NCBI GenBank assembly: GCA_963575745.1
Contig: CAUYUJ010003448.1
Location: 312,315 to 349,814 of the forward strand
Source of the DNA: Prorocentrum cordatum
Taxonomy: Eukaryota; Sar; Dinophyceae; Prorocentrales; Prorocentraceae
Reading direction: 5' to 3'
DNA: 37,500 bases
The first letter of the stretch is position 1, and each line of letters starts with the position of its first letter. A program made the translations under genes and the position numbers. The notes under the pieces are model-generated. The model searched no databases. It was not told where the DNA came from and saw only the letters and a list, made by a program, of their open reading frames with translations. Positions 1 to 9,912 of the stretch are shown piece after piece.

Positions 1-1572
1 CCCACGATTCCTCTCCCAATAACGCCCAACGCTCCCCTCCCGCCCCCCCACCTGGCCCCGCACATCCCCACCCCAGATTGTCTCTGTTCTTGGGACCCCC
101 CACCCCACGATTTCTCTCCCAAAAACGCACAACGCCCCCCTCCCCGCCCCCCCACCTGCCCCGGCATCCCCACCCCAGATTGCCTCTGTTCTTGGGACCC
201 CCCACCCCACGATTCCTCTCCCAAAAACGCCAACGCCCCCCTCCCCGCCCCCCACCTGGCCCCGACATCCCCACCCCAGATTGCCTCTGTTCTTGGGACC
301 CCCCACCCCACGATTCCTCTCCCAAAAACGTCAACGCCCCCCTCCCCGCCCCCCACCTGGCCCCGACATCCCCACCCCAGATTGCCTCTGTTCTTGGGAC
401 CTCCCATTCCACGATTCCTCTCCCAAAAACGCCCCGCCCCCCTCCCCGCCCCCCACCTGGCCCCGACATCCCCACCCCAGATTGCCTCTGTTCTTGGGAC
501 CCCCCACTCCACGATTCCTCTCCCAAAAACGTCCAACGCCCCCCTTACCGCCCCCCACCTGGCCCCGAAATCCCCACCCCAAATTGCCTCTGTTCTTGGG
601 ACCCCCCACCCCACGAATTCCCTCCAAAAGCGCCCAGCGCCCCCCTCCCCCCGCTCCCCCACGGGCGCCCCGACATTCCCCACCACAGGATTGACTCTGT
701 CTTGGGACCCCCGCCACGCGATTTCTCTTTCCCAAAGAAACGCCCAACGCCCCCCTCCCCGCCACCACCTGCCCCGGAATCCCCCCACCCCAGATTGCCT
801 CTTGTTCTTGGGACCCCTCTTGTTCTTGAGGGCCCCCACCCCACGATTCATCTCCCAAAAACGCCCGACGCCCCCCTCCCGCCCACCCCCACTGGCCCCG
901 GACATCCCCACCCCAGATTGCCCAAGTTTGCTCTGGAGGCCCCCAACCCAACGATTCCTCTCCAAAAACGCCTCTCCCAAAAACGCCCGACGCCCCCCTC
1001 CCCGCTCCCCACCTGGCCCCGACATCCCCACCCCAGATTGCCTCTGTTCTTGGGACCCCCCACACCATGATTCCTCTCCCCAAACACCCAACGCCCCCCT
1101 CCCGCCGCCCCGCCCCCCCCCCCCACTGGCCCACACCATCCCCCCCCGACTCGGCCCCGACATTCCCACTTCAGATTGCCTCTTTTCTTGGGACCCCCCA
1201 CTCCACGATTTCCCACCCAATCTCCCCAAAACGCCCACCGCTCCCACCGTCCCCTTCCCGCCCCCCACCTGGCCCCGGCAATCCCCCACCCCGATTGCCT
1301 CTGTTCTGGGACCCCCCACCCCACGATTCCTCTCCAAAAAAACGCCCAACGCCCCCCTCCCGCCCCCCACCTGGCCCCGACATCCCCAACCCAGATTGCC
1401 TTGTCTTGGGACCCCCACCCCACGATTTCCTAACTCCCCAAAAACGCCGCAACGCCCCCCTCCCGACCGGCCCCGCCACCCCAACCAGAGTGCCTCTGTT
1501 CTTGGGACCCTCACGACTTCTCCCCAAAAACGCCCAAACGCCCCCCTCCCCGCCTCCCACCTGGCCCCCCTC
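1..1572. repeat. C-rich tandem repeat, ~100-102 bp unit, about 15 copies
   Basis: Each unit carries the landmark CACGATTCCTCTCCCAAAAA, then a C-run block, then ACCTGGCCCCGACATCCCCA, then ATTGCCTCTGTTCTTGGGAC. The landmark starts near 3, 106, 208, 309, 410, 510, 612, 715, 842, 950, 1065, 1204, 1322, 1421 and 1512. Spacing is 100-102 bp in the left half and wider and degenerate to the right. The array runs off the left edge. Because stops are rare in this C-rich sequence, long Pro-rich (plus) and Gly-rich (minus) frames are open in several phases at once; I regard these as by-products and not genes. The right edge abuts the interrupted minus-strand gene at 1573. Confidence 0.95.
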
Positions 1573-2528
1573 GCAAAGGCATCAACGTGCTCATTCCGTC
1601 GGCCACGAGGTTGTGGTACTTGGCAGAGACCTGGGCAGCCCATACCGTAACCACGTCCCCCGGGCGAGACACCGATCACCACGGCAGCCGCGTTGAATGG
1701 TCCCACGGGGTGCTTGGCGATCTCCTGGCACAAACGTGGGTACCAATCATCCGGCGCATCACTCTGCACGCGTCGCCACTTACCCGACCTGTCGGGCTCG
1801 TCAGCCGTATCGTACCCATGTCCTGCCCTTTTCTGCGCCCATCCCACGCCCGAGTACAAGTCCTGATCATTGGCCTCCTCTTGCGCTGTTGTACACCAGC
1901 CCGCCCCGCCGTCCGAGGCATCTCCACCAGGACTGCCCCAGGAATGGCCGCCCCAAGAGTCCTCCTCCCAGCGAGACCAGTTGCGGCCCCCTCCGGCGCC
2001 ACGCGCCTGAACACATGCACGCGCAGGCGGCTGCCAGGACTCGTCCACTGCAGCGCCCGCACTGGACTCCGTACCCCAGCTCTTCCACTCCCAGGCCGCG
2101 GTCGCAGTCGCCTCTTGCCCCTCTGAACATGAACGAGCCCAAGAATGACTTCCGCGCTCATCATGCGGCCTCTCAGCACTACCCGGCCGAGACGTCCAGC
2201 TGACTCCACCTGGCCCCTCCGAATCTCGCCAGCCTCGGTAACCCCCATATTCGGAGTCCTCGGCCGGATTCTCGCCGCAGCCCACTGCAGCCACCTCCAC
2301 GGCGCCGCCGGGGACCGAAACACGAGCTTCCTCCCGCAAGCTCGCGTTCTCCGCCTGCAACCTCGTGAGTTCCGCTCGCATGGCGGCCGTCTCGTCCTGA
2401 ATCGGTGCTGCCGTAATGCCCGCGGCTGGTGGCGTGGACGGCGCCGGCGGGGGCGTGCACGGCGCGGGCAGGGGCGAGGCAGGAACAGCGACCATGCCCA
2501 CCTGCCCAGGATCAGGCACGCCAGCCAT
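1573..2528 (-). pseudogene. Interrupted coiled-coil and Trp/Gly-rich protein gene, 3' side replaced by tandem repeat
   Basis: I do not recognise the family. The start is ATG at 2528-2526 because an in-frame TGA lies five codons upstream. Residues 1-45 are Pro/Ala-rich. A short heptad segment follows (AAMRAELTRLQAENASLREE), which should form a coiled coil. After that comes an acidic, Gly/Trp-rich stretch with recurring W-G and SW pairs (WEWKSWG, WEEDSWGGHSWG), then a more ordered part (DDWYPRLCQEIAKHPVGPF). The natural-looking continuation (VVTVWAAQVSAKYHNLVADG) is one frame over, so a 1-nt indel is likely in the five-base C run at 1657-1661. Right after it, coding character ends at the ~100-bp repeat. 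The original frame stays open into the repeat and possibly off the left edge, so the end given is where natural sequence stops. A retroelement gag-like protein or a host gene are both possible. Confidence 0.45.
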
Positions 2529-2990
2529 TGGAAAAGTACTTCAGTCCGCGGCGCGTCGGTGTCTCTCCGCCTACTGCAGAACTGCAGAGTTTCCTGTGCT
2601 CCAGAGCCACACGGCTGCGATCCAACATGCGTCGGGAACAAGGGGAAACAACATGCGAAGGGGGCGCCAGTCTCTCCGCGAGGCAGAGAGCAACTCCATC
2701 TATCCACGACGCGGGGTCAAGCTCCAGCCCCGAACCCGTTTCGGCATGCGATTGGGTGAGGCATTCGAGGCGGTTCCCACTGGGACAACGAGGATAAACA
2801 CGACTTGGACATGCGCACGGGAAATGGAAGCACAGGGATGTCTCAAGGGACGCCCCCTGGGACGTGATCCACGATCTTGCGGGGGGCGTGCTTCAAGGAT
2901 AGATCCTCACCCGCTGGCTCCCCCCCCCGAAATATCCTCATCCGCTGACTTCAAACGGCTGCCGAAGGACTCTCCTCCACCGCTGGAAAG
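2529..2990. other. No recognisable gene; flank of the interrupted gene
   Basis: GC-rich sequence upstream of the minus-strand ATG at 2528. Several overlapping open frames exist on both strands, but none has natural-looking protein sequence. No repeat family was seen before about 2991. Confidence 0.5.
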
Positions 2991-3245
2991 AAGCCTTTTC
3001 GCTTCCGATAGCCATCCGAGGCCTCAAGATGGCTCCAAGAGGGCCCGAGAAGGCCCCAAGAGGGGCCCAAAAGAGCCCCAAGACGGCCCCAAGAGCGCCC
3101 AAGAGCGCTCCATGGGCGGCCCAAGAGGGCCCCAAGAGGCGGTTTTAGAGGCTCTCGAGGGGCGACGCTAATTAGGGAACCCCCCTTCTTTGATCGATCG
3201 CCTCCAAGATGGCCCCAACAAAACTAAGTGCACGCATTAACGTAT
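2991..3245 (+). repeat. AAGATGGC-type dispersed repeat, copy A
   Basis: Imperfect short tandem units of the CCAAGATGGCYCC and CCAAGAGGGCCCC type run from about 3020 to 3145. They are preceded by TTTTCGCTTCCGATAGCCAT, which has counterparts at 16390 and 25055. They are followed by a core box (ATTAGGGAACCCCC then TTCTTTGATCGATCG, 3171-3200), after which CCAAGATGGCCCC resumes. The core box recurs near 10820 and 16580, so this is a defined dispersed element and not random low complexity. Confidence 0.75.
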
Positions 3246-3736
3246 GAGGAGAATTGGCACGGGAGAGCGTACTGCAGTATCAATGACGCGCGCTGGGATT
3301 ACACTGCCCTAATCCTGCTGCTGATGTTGCTCCTGCTTCTCCTCCTTTGCCCTTCGCCGCCTCACCGTTCTCGATCGCTGTCGTAGTCCCCCTCGAGCCT
3401 CCCCCATCCTTCCTCCCAAAACCGACAGAAGCAAACGCCGAAAACGTGTGCGCAACTGGGCGAGTGCCACTGCACGCGCTCTGCGCGCAGTCGCTGCGCT
3501 GCCGGTTTCAGACGAGCACTGGGTTATGGTAAGAAGCACTCCTGTCGGAGTCTTGCTCTGGCCAGCCCTTCTGGCCAGCCCTGCTCAGGGCAATTATTCC
3601 CATTGGCTCCAGTAGCATCGCCGGGCAGCACAACAGAAGACAAGTTGTGTGTGCACGAACCAAGCGAGAGATGAAGACTCCGCGTGGAATCGACGCCCAG
3701 ACACTCTGACCGCTGGGTGCTGCACAGAACAAGGCC
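3246..3736. other. No gene recognised
   Basis: Mixed-composition sequence. It contains a small duplicated segment (CTGGCCAGCCCTT repeated at about 3558-3584). No convincing protein, RNA gene or terminal repeat was found. Confidence 0.4.
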
Positions 3737-3747
3737 GTGCGGCCCTT

Positions 3748-3988
3748 TGCGGGCCCCGGAAACGGCAGGGCCGTTTTTTCACCGTTTCCAAAAAAATGTC
3801 CCTTGAACATGGGAACGGCAAAAAAACGGCGACCAGAAACGGCAAAAAACGGCTCCAGGATTGGAGCCGGAGCCGGAACCGGTTAAAAAACGGCGACGGA
3901 ACCGGAAAAAAAACGGCGTCGGAACCGGCCAAAAAAGGCAGAACGGAACCGGTAAAAAACGGCCCTGTCGTTTCCAGGGCCCACTAAG
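3748..3988. mobile_element. Foldback (MITE-like) element with ~31-bp terminal inverted repeats
   Basis: The left end reads GGGCCCCGGAAACGGCAGGG then CCGTTTTTTCACC (3751-3783). The reverse complement of the right end (3951-3982) reads GGGCCCTGGAAACGACAGGG then CCGTTTTTTACC, with only a few mismatches. The interior repeats AAAAAACGGC and GGAACCGG motifs and has no coding capacity. The direct repeat GTGCGGCCCTT flanks it at 3737-3747 and 3989-3999, a likely 11-bp target duplication. Reuniting those flanks puts the insertion at the damaged left edge of the TCGGGG-family element that follows, so the two appear nested. Confidence 0.75.
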
Positions 3989-3999
3989 GTGCGGCCCTT

Positions 4000-4146
4000 C
4001 AGCAAAACGCGGTTTAGTGAAAACTACCTGAGGCCCAAACCTGGCGGGCGCAAGCCTGGAAAATAACGGCCACGGCGCCCCCTCGAGAACCGAAAACGGA
4101 CACTTCACTAATCGACGTGTCACTGCTGGGGGTTCTGTCCACCCCC
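4000..4146 (+). mobile_element. TCGGGG-family foldback element, copy 1 (left end lost)
   Basis: The interior is nearly identical to 11876-12004, for example GGTTTAGTGAAAAC, CTGAGGCCCAAACCTGGCGG and TCACTAATCGACGTGTCACT. The right end GGGGGTTCTGTCCACCCCCG matches the terminal repeat defined at 11853-12024. The left terminal repeat is absent; the join is at the TTCAGCAAAACG segment next to the preceding foldback element. Non-coding. Confidence 0.75.
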
Positions 4147-4359
4147 GAACAAAACAGGGCCGTGCGGCCCACCACTCCTGACCGCGAGGCCCTCGCAAGC
4201 ACGCGGGCCGAGCTCTGCCGCCGTCTCCCGCCCCGGTTGGCCGCCACCCCCGGGCCTGATCACGGCGGGGAACGCGCTGTCCACCAGCTTGAAGGGCGCC
4301 GCGACGCGGCCTCTGTCCTCGGGGGCGGCAGGGCAACAGCAGGGCCGCGAGCTCTTCTC

Positions 4360-4485
4360 GCCATCGCTCAGACGTCCATTCCCTGTGTTGTTTTCGGTTT
4401 CGTGCGCGGTTTGTTTCGCCAAATGATCAAGGATGCTCCTCGATGGTCCTCGCCGACGGAAAAATGCACGCGTCCGAGCGATGCC
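4360..4485. mobile_element. CATCGCTCGGACGT-family foldback element, copy 1
   Basis: The terminal inverted repeats are GCCATCGCTCAGACGT on the left and, reverse-complemented, GGCATCGCTCGGACGCG on the right. The interior (TGTTTTCGGTTTCGTGCG, CGCCAAATGATCAAGGATGC, TCCTCGATGGTCCTC) is shared with the copy at 5800. It is about 125 bp long and non-coding. Only a weak candidate target duplication (TCTT) was seen. Confidence 0.8.
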
Positions 4486-5799
4486 AAGTCTTGCAGGCCT
4501 CGGGATCGACGACTGCCGAGACGAGCGAGGGGGAGAGGGGAGAGGGGGGAGGCCTGCGCCCGCGGGCCTGGCGTGAGCCGCGCCTGCTGCGAGTGGGGCA
4601 TGGCTCTTTCCGCGCTCGCGGCTCAAAGGTCGACCGACGACCGTGGTAAACCATGGGCGAAGGGCCTCGTTTGAGGCGCAGGCGGTCAGCTACGGGCCCC
4701 AGAGGTGCCTGAACAAACGCCTTCACACATCCCAGCACCTTTCGCGGCCAGGAAGGCAAAAAGGAGATGATGCGCGAGCGTGGCCGCGCACGGTGCTGAC
4801 AGACCGCGCACTGAAACAGCTGGCGGTGCTCCATGATGGAGCGCTTGTGCGAAGGCGCGCAAGACTCGGGTCGGGCGAAAGGGGGGGATAGCAAAGGGGG
4901 GTTTGAGAACCAGCTCACGTAGCTGATTTTCCCGGCGCCTCCCGGCGCGGGAGGCGGCCATGTATCGAGGAATGGGCCCCTCGGTGGGGCCGAAACCAGC
5001 TGCATGCAGCAAATTTCGTAACCCCCCCCTTTCCCTATCCCCCCCTTTCGTCCGGCCCGAAAGACGACCTGTTCACACTTGCGATGTGCGCGTGGAATCT
5101 GAGACCCCCGTGTAAGTGGGGGCATGCCAGGGCTGGAAGCATCGGCAGGGGCGGGAACGAACCTGGCAGATGCAGGACTTTGCGGCGTAGGCTGGACACT
5201 GAACTCCAGACGATGGTGCCAGGGCTGAACCCCACAAAGTACGCCGCACTGAACCCCACAAAGTTCATCTGGACAGTGATGCGAACAGGACAAGAGTGAA
5301 CAACGTGGACCGAGCTGACCCCTGGAGGGCGAGGAGGGGGAGAGGACGGAGAGCGAGGACGAAGAGAACGATGGGGGACGAGGGGGCGTGAGGGAGGATG
5401 TGAGAGCAGTTGCCGCGAGATGCAGGAATAGGAGAACGAGAGAACAGACAGCTTCATGCACTCCAAGGCGAGGGTCCAGGAAGCCAAATATCTTCGGCCA
5501 ATGGGCCTGCGACAACTTGCAGCTGGCACCTCCCGCAAGGGCGCCCGTCGACCCAGACTCGCCCGCAGCGGTCCCCGCTTCAAATGCAATGCTTCGCGGG
5601 TGGAAGAGGCGGAGGCTTGTTTTGAGGAAGAGGGGAGAAAGAGAGAGAGAGAGAGATAGGGCGCGAACATCCGCGAGGAGGCGGACGAGGCTGGAGATAT
5701 GGGGGGAGGGGGAATGGGGGGCCGGGGAGGGGAGCGCGGCAGGAGCGGGGCGAGGAAGCAGAATGGGAGGGGGGAGCAGCGGGGCCAGAGCGAGGACTG
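4486..5799. other. Intergenic; purine-rich tract at 5310-5790
   Basis: No gene is called with confidence. A long minus-strand open frame crosses the whole interval, but it also reads through both flanking foldback elements, so I treat it as stop-poor sequence. Visible details are an 8-bp-stem hairpin at 4936-4956 (CGCCTCCC against GGGAGGCG), a short direct duplication CTGAACCCCACAAAGT near 5225 and 5250, and a G/A-dominated plus strand from about 5310 to 5790 with a (GA)n stretch at 5640-5657. Confidence 0.45.
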
Positions 5800-5926
5800 G
5801 CCATCGCTCGGACGTCCATTCCCTGTGTTTTTTTCTCGGTTTCGTGCGTGGCTTTTTCGCCAAATGATCAAGGATGCTCCTCGATGGTCCTCCCCGAGAG
5901 GAAAATGCACACGTCCGAGCGATGCC
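5800..5926. mobile_element. CATCGCTCGGACGT-family foldback element, copy 2
   Basis: It has the same ends and interior as the copy at 4360: GCCATCGCTCGGACGTCCAT on the left, and ACGTCCGAGCGATGCC on the right. GAGGAC lies within a few bases of both ends (5793-5798 and 5929-5934) and is a candidate 6-bp target duplication. A single end of the same family, CATCGCTCGGACGTGCGTTC, occurs alone at about 23388. Confidence 0.8.
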
Positions 5927-6676
5927 AAGAGGACGAGGTGGAGCAGGGTGACCGGAAGCAGGGCCGCGAGCAGGCGCAACATGAGCAGGAGGAGCATGAG
6001 GGGCCGACGCAGGGGGGAGGGGCAGGGAGAAGAGGGCGAAGCTAGGGTTTGCGATAAAGGATGAGGGAGGCGGGAAGGCGGGTGGCGAAGGGACGGGGGG
6101 GCAAACTGAGGAGCAGGAAGAGGAGCAAGTCTCCCGCAAAGCCTTGCTTCCGAGGCAAACGGGGGCCCCCATCGGCAGTGCGAAAAGCAATCATCCCCGG
6201 GTGCGTCTCATGAGTGCGGGGCGACCCTCGCCATCGAGCTTCCGAAAGTGCGACCCAACCTGCCCGGGCAGGCGGGCGACGACACCTGCCCCCGCCCTCC
6301 TCCAATGGCCCCCCCCTTCCCTCCCCTACTTCTTTTTCTTGTCCTTCTTCTTCTTCTTCTTCTTTTTCTGCCCTTCTCCCACCAGCGCAAGCCGTTCCCG
6401 AGCGAACTGACGCTGTTCTCGGCTGTCCCGTCGGCCCCCCTTGGAGTTAGGGGTGCGGGTCCCACGCGGAGGCCGACTGGATTGAGAGAAGAGGAAGGAA
6501 TATCAGGATGAGCACGAAATGCAAACACACAAACGGAACAACGGAAGCAAGAGGAGGGGGGGCAGGCGCAGGCAGGAACAGGAACGGCAAGCGAAGCACG
6601 AGGAGGGATAGGATTTGGCGCTCAGTGCATGCTAGCAGGCGGACGTGAAACGCAAAACCTGGGAGATGGAATGTAG
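5927..6676. other. Intergenic, low-complexity purine and pyrimidine tracts
   Basis: A/G-rich between about 5990 and 6130 and between 6480 and 6620, with a TTC/TTCTT tract at 6330-6372. Nothing gene-like was seen. Confidence 0.5.
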
Positions 6677-6859
6677 CCAACACCAATTCGTGAACGATGC
6701 AAGCAGCCTCGCAACAAACGGCCCTACAATCGGACACTACAGAAACGCACCCACAGGAATAGGTTCTTCGAGAACCAACACTATGCTTGCATTGCTGGTG
6801 TGGAAGATAAGTGGTATCGGATTGTTCTTTGTCAAAAAATGTTCACATTCTGCTTATAA
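6677..6859 (+). other. Possible exon-like open segment in an AT-richer island
   Basis: This lower-GC pocket contains a frame from a TAG at 6674 to a TAA at 6857-6859. It encodes a basic stretch and then FFENQHYACIAGVEDKWYRI. The TAG could act as a 3' splice acceptor. The sequence reads more like protein than its surroundings, but there is no start codon, no recognised domain and no neighbouring exon I can identify. A relic or a chance frame is quite possible. Confidence 0.2.
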
Positions 6860-8870
6860 TGGACTTGAAGTGGCACTCGCCAGAGCGTTCGTGCACGGCT
6901 CACTGAGCTGGCTGATTCGGCATTCTGCGGAACTGCAACCGCAACTCGCGCAAACTATCAATGTCCCGTTGGGTGTTACCTTGAGGTGCGTCTTTCCCCT
7001 GGCATTACCTGCACAAGGGCGGTCACGATAGGCTTGTGCCCCAAACACAGCCGAAGTCTAAATGCGATGGGTCATGCTGCGTCTCACGCATCGCTGACAG
7101 GCCCGACGGCGACCGCGCCCGACATCAGAAGGGGGGGGCAGGAGGAAGACAAGGAACGCCAGAAGAGCGTTTGCAGCAGGCACGCACTGATGAGCACCAT
7201 GCTGCGCGCTGCAGACGCAGACGCCCGCCTCGCCAGATGGCCCCACAGCTGCAGCCGAGAAGGGGCAGCGCAATGCCCTCGGCAAGGGGCCATCGACATC
7301 CGATCCACCACCGAAACGCGGGCGCCGTGAGGAGAAGCACGGCCTGTGGACCATCAAAGGGGATTAAAAGTAACAGCCGGATGTGGTCAAAACCGTTCTG
7401 GGTAAGAGGGCCGCATCGACGATCGGCGGTTCAACGATCGACGGATTGATTAAAGGACCGACGATCATCGACGACCATCGACGTCGACTATCCTTGAATC
7501 GATCCCGATCCCCACGGGCATGGCCTGGGCCGCACTGACCGATTTGCGCCCCTAGATGGGGATATAGGCTGTTCGCTTCGAGTTTCGAGGGGCGGGGGGC
7601 CAAAGCGGGACATCAGGAAGAGAAGGGCAGGAGGAGGAGACGAAACAAGACAAAGCATTGAAACGGATTTCCGAATCGGCCTCGACGACCTAACTCATCG
7701 AGAAAACTCTGCGCGCCGATCTGGTCCTCCCTCGCAGACGCAAGTGGCCTGTCCGGAACCACCCGCGTGGCTCCATGCCGGGCGCCCCCCCGTGTCAGCG
7801 AGTGGCATGGGGGGGGGCCCTGCTTCGGGGGCCAGGACGCTGCCCCGCGCCATCGCGGGCAAGCCTCGCACGACGAGATGCGGCCCTTGGCCCCGAGCTC
7901 AGGAGGCGAGGGGGGAGGAAGAGAATGGAAGTTGCCCGTGCAGACGGAGACGAAAAAAGAGAAGGAACGAAGGCAGGCCCTCCCCCCGATCATCCCACAT
8001 ATCCCTCTCCCTCCCCTCTCCCCGCTCCGTGTCGCAAATCTCGCTGGCTCTCCTCCTCCTCCTCCTCCTCCTTCTCCTCAACAAATACACAGTATGAAAA
8101 CTGTTCCCCTCTTCCCCCCCTGACCCCGTCCAGAAAAAATGCCCCGTCCTCACCAGGTTTGTTGCTTACGCAGAGGCTTGGGCAAACATAATGCTTCTCA
8201 CGGTCGCGTTGCCATCCGACTGTTTTCGGTGTTTCGAACTGGTGCTCCCGCTGCAGCGTAGACCTCATCGTCAGATGGGCGCTGTGCTCCCATTCATCAG
8301 AATGGCGCTCTCGCCCCAGCGCGGGCCACTCGTCCTCGTCCTCCTCCTTCATCCTCCTATTCCTTTTGCTCATCTCCCCCTTTCAGATTGCGCTTAACAC
8401 GATTGGATCTCTCAGGGAGGTCCAGGTCCGCGATGACACTCGTCCACATATAGATAACACTTAGCGCAATGGGACGGGATGGGTGTGAGGGGCGGGAGGT
8501 CCGATATGGCGCAAACGCACCTAGCTAATGATCCTCCCCTCCTCCCTCCTCCTGTCCCCTCCCCGCCAACGCTCCCCTCTCGTCGCCCTCCCCCCCCCCG
8601 CCCTCGCCCGTCCACGTCTCCCATTGTATCCCTCTCCTCTCGTCTCGCACGTCCACGTCGCCCGCTGCTCTCCTCCTCCAGTTCCTTAGCTTCCTCACCC
8701 CTCTCCCACCTCTCCATATCCCCCGGCCGCTGTTCTTCCCTGGCTCCTCTTCCCCCCTCCTCCCCTTCCTGCCCTCCCACCTGTCATGCAATATTTTTTA
8801 TTCTATTGCCCGAGGGTGATCTGACAATCGCGACGACCTGCCCACTCCTCTCAGCTGATTGTCCTCGTCA
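6860..8870. other. No gene recognised; pyrimidine-rich tracts
   Basis: Mixed sequence with GATCGACG-like words clustered at 7420-7500, a TCC tract at 8047-8080, and a long C/T-rich plus strand from about 8530 to 8790. Open frames here are short or low-complexity. No RNA gene or terminal repeat was identified. Confidence 0.45.
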
Positions 8871-8878
8871 TTGCCAAT

Positions 8879-9091
8879 TCTGGACGCCCGAAATGGGCAC
8901 CGAAAGAATGGGTACAATGCCCAACAGCAATTCCTGTTCGTTTTGAACGCGACTCACTGTCCACGCCGCCGCGGCCTGTGCCCATTCGAGACAGAAGGCC
9001 GCCTGCCCAACAGCGGCCGCTGTTGGCTTGGGGCAACATTTGCTGTTGGGCATTGTACCCAATATTTCCGTGCCCATTTCGGGCGTCCAAA
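8879..9091. mobile_element. 213-bp MITE-like element with 50-bp inverted repeats and CCAAT target duplication
   Basis: The left arm 8881-8930 starts TGGACGCCCGAAATGGGCAC and ends GGGTACAATGCCCAACAGCAA. The right arm 9040-9090 is its reverse complement with about four mismatches. The element is flanked directly by CCAAT at 8874-8878 and 9092-9096. The centre has no coding capacity. A diverged piece of the right arm (TTGCTGTTGGGCACCCGTGC) appears near 12250. In the minus direction it lies just past the candidate exon 9253-9140, so it may sit in an intron. Confidence 0.9.
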
Positions 9092-9139
9092 CCAATGTGT
9101 CCTGCGTCTCCTCCTCTCCCCTGGACTTGATGACTTGAC

Positions 9140-9253
9140 CGTGTTCAGAAAGGTCTCGGTGTATGGCAGGCCCCCCGCGAAGGGGAAATCTGGCATGGTA
9201 ACGACCTCGTCGATGTCCATGAAAATGTGTTTCGGCCCAGTAAGTAAGTAGTC
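9140..9253 (-). CDS. Candidate internal exon B of an unidentified gene
   Basis: Thirty-eight codons in one frame give natural-looking, balanced protein sequence: GPKHIFMDIDEVVTMPDF followed by PFAGGLPYTETFLNT. On the minus strand it is preceded by CACCCAAG (possible AG acceptor) and followed by GTCAAG (possible GT donor), both in phase 0. That phase agrees with the end of candidate exon A at 9574, giving a predicted intron of about 320 bp. I do not recognise the family and cannot see the rest of the gene. A broken relic is an alternative. Confidence 0.4.
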
Positions 9254-9573
9254 CTTGGGTGTGTACACCAATGTGTACACCAAAAATGCGTGAGAACGTG
9301 CGGAAATCTTGCCCAATGCAGCCGTGCTATCGATGCATCGTGCTTTCAATATCTTACTGAACCGCGCATGTGCAACCGTAGAAATCGATGCGAACGGCAA
9401 TTGTGGTTCGAACTCGCTTCGACACATCTCCCTCGCTGCACTTACCCTGGCTGGCCGACATTGATGCCGCGCGGCCAGAAACAACAATGCAGCGCGCCGC
9501 GCTGCAGCGTGCATCCAGACACAGGCACCCTACGCCTGGTGAGAGCCGACTAAACTCACATCTATATCTCCAC

Positions 9574-9752
9574 GGGATGCGAGATAGCATCTCGAATCAC
9601 ATCCCCAACTACTGGAATGGAAGTAACCCTCGAGTCCAACATGTACTTCGATGGCCAACGCATCTTTTCCATGCCACCACCCCGCTTGCGCGCCAATTTC
9701 TTCCAACCCATCCGTTTCAAGGCCCCCAAGTTCGAACGAACTAACATTGCTC
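9574..9752 (-). CDS. Candidate internal exon A of the same unidentified gene
   Basis: On the minus strand a frame after GGGGCAG (possible acceptor) reads a basic region (LKRMGWKKLARKRGGGMEKM) and then an ordinary mixed sequence (KYMLDSRVTSIPVVGDVIRD) ending in AISHP. It is followed at once by GTGGAG, a possible GT donor, and then in-frame stops. The phase-0 end joins the phase-0 start of exon B at 9253. No domain was recognised. The start of this exon is less certain than its end. Confidence 0.38.
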
Positions 9753-9912
9753 CTGCCCCTCCCCTCAGTTGTCCCTCGCCACCCCCGCGCCTGCTCTTCC
9801 CTTCCGCCGTGTGGGTACCCCTGACATGCAACGTGCGCTGCCCCCGCCCACACGCACTTTCTGAGAGCCTGGGGGGCCCAAAACATTACGCGCAGTCGGA
9901 GCGTTGATCCAA

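Noticed and set aside
78-1650. Long Pro-rich (plus) and Gly-rich (minus) open frames of up to ~420 codons
   Set aside because: They follow the ~100-bp satellite, are open in several phases at once and have no non-repeat protein content.
4427-6190. Minus-strand open frame of 587 codons
   Set aside because: It reads through two copies of a foldback element and purine tracts, so length reflects stop-poor GC-rich sequence. Short parts look protein-like, but not enough to call a gene.
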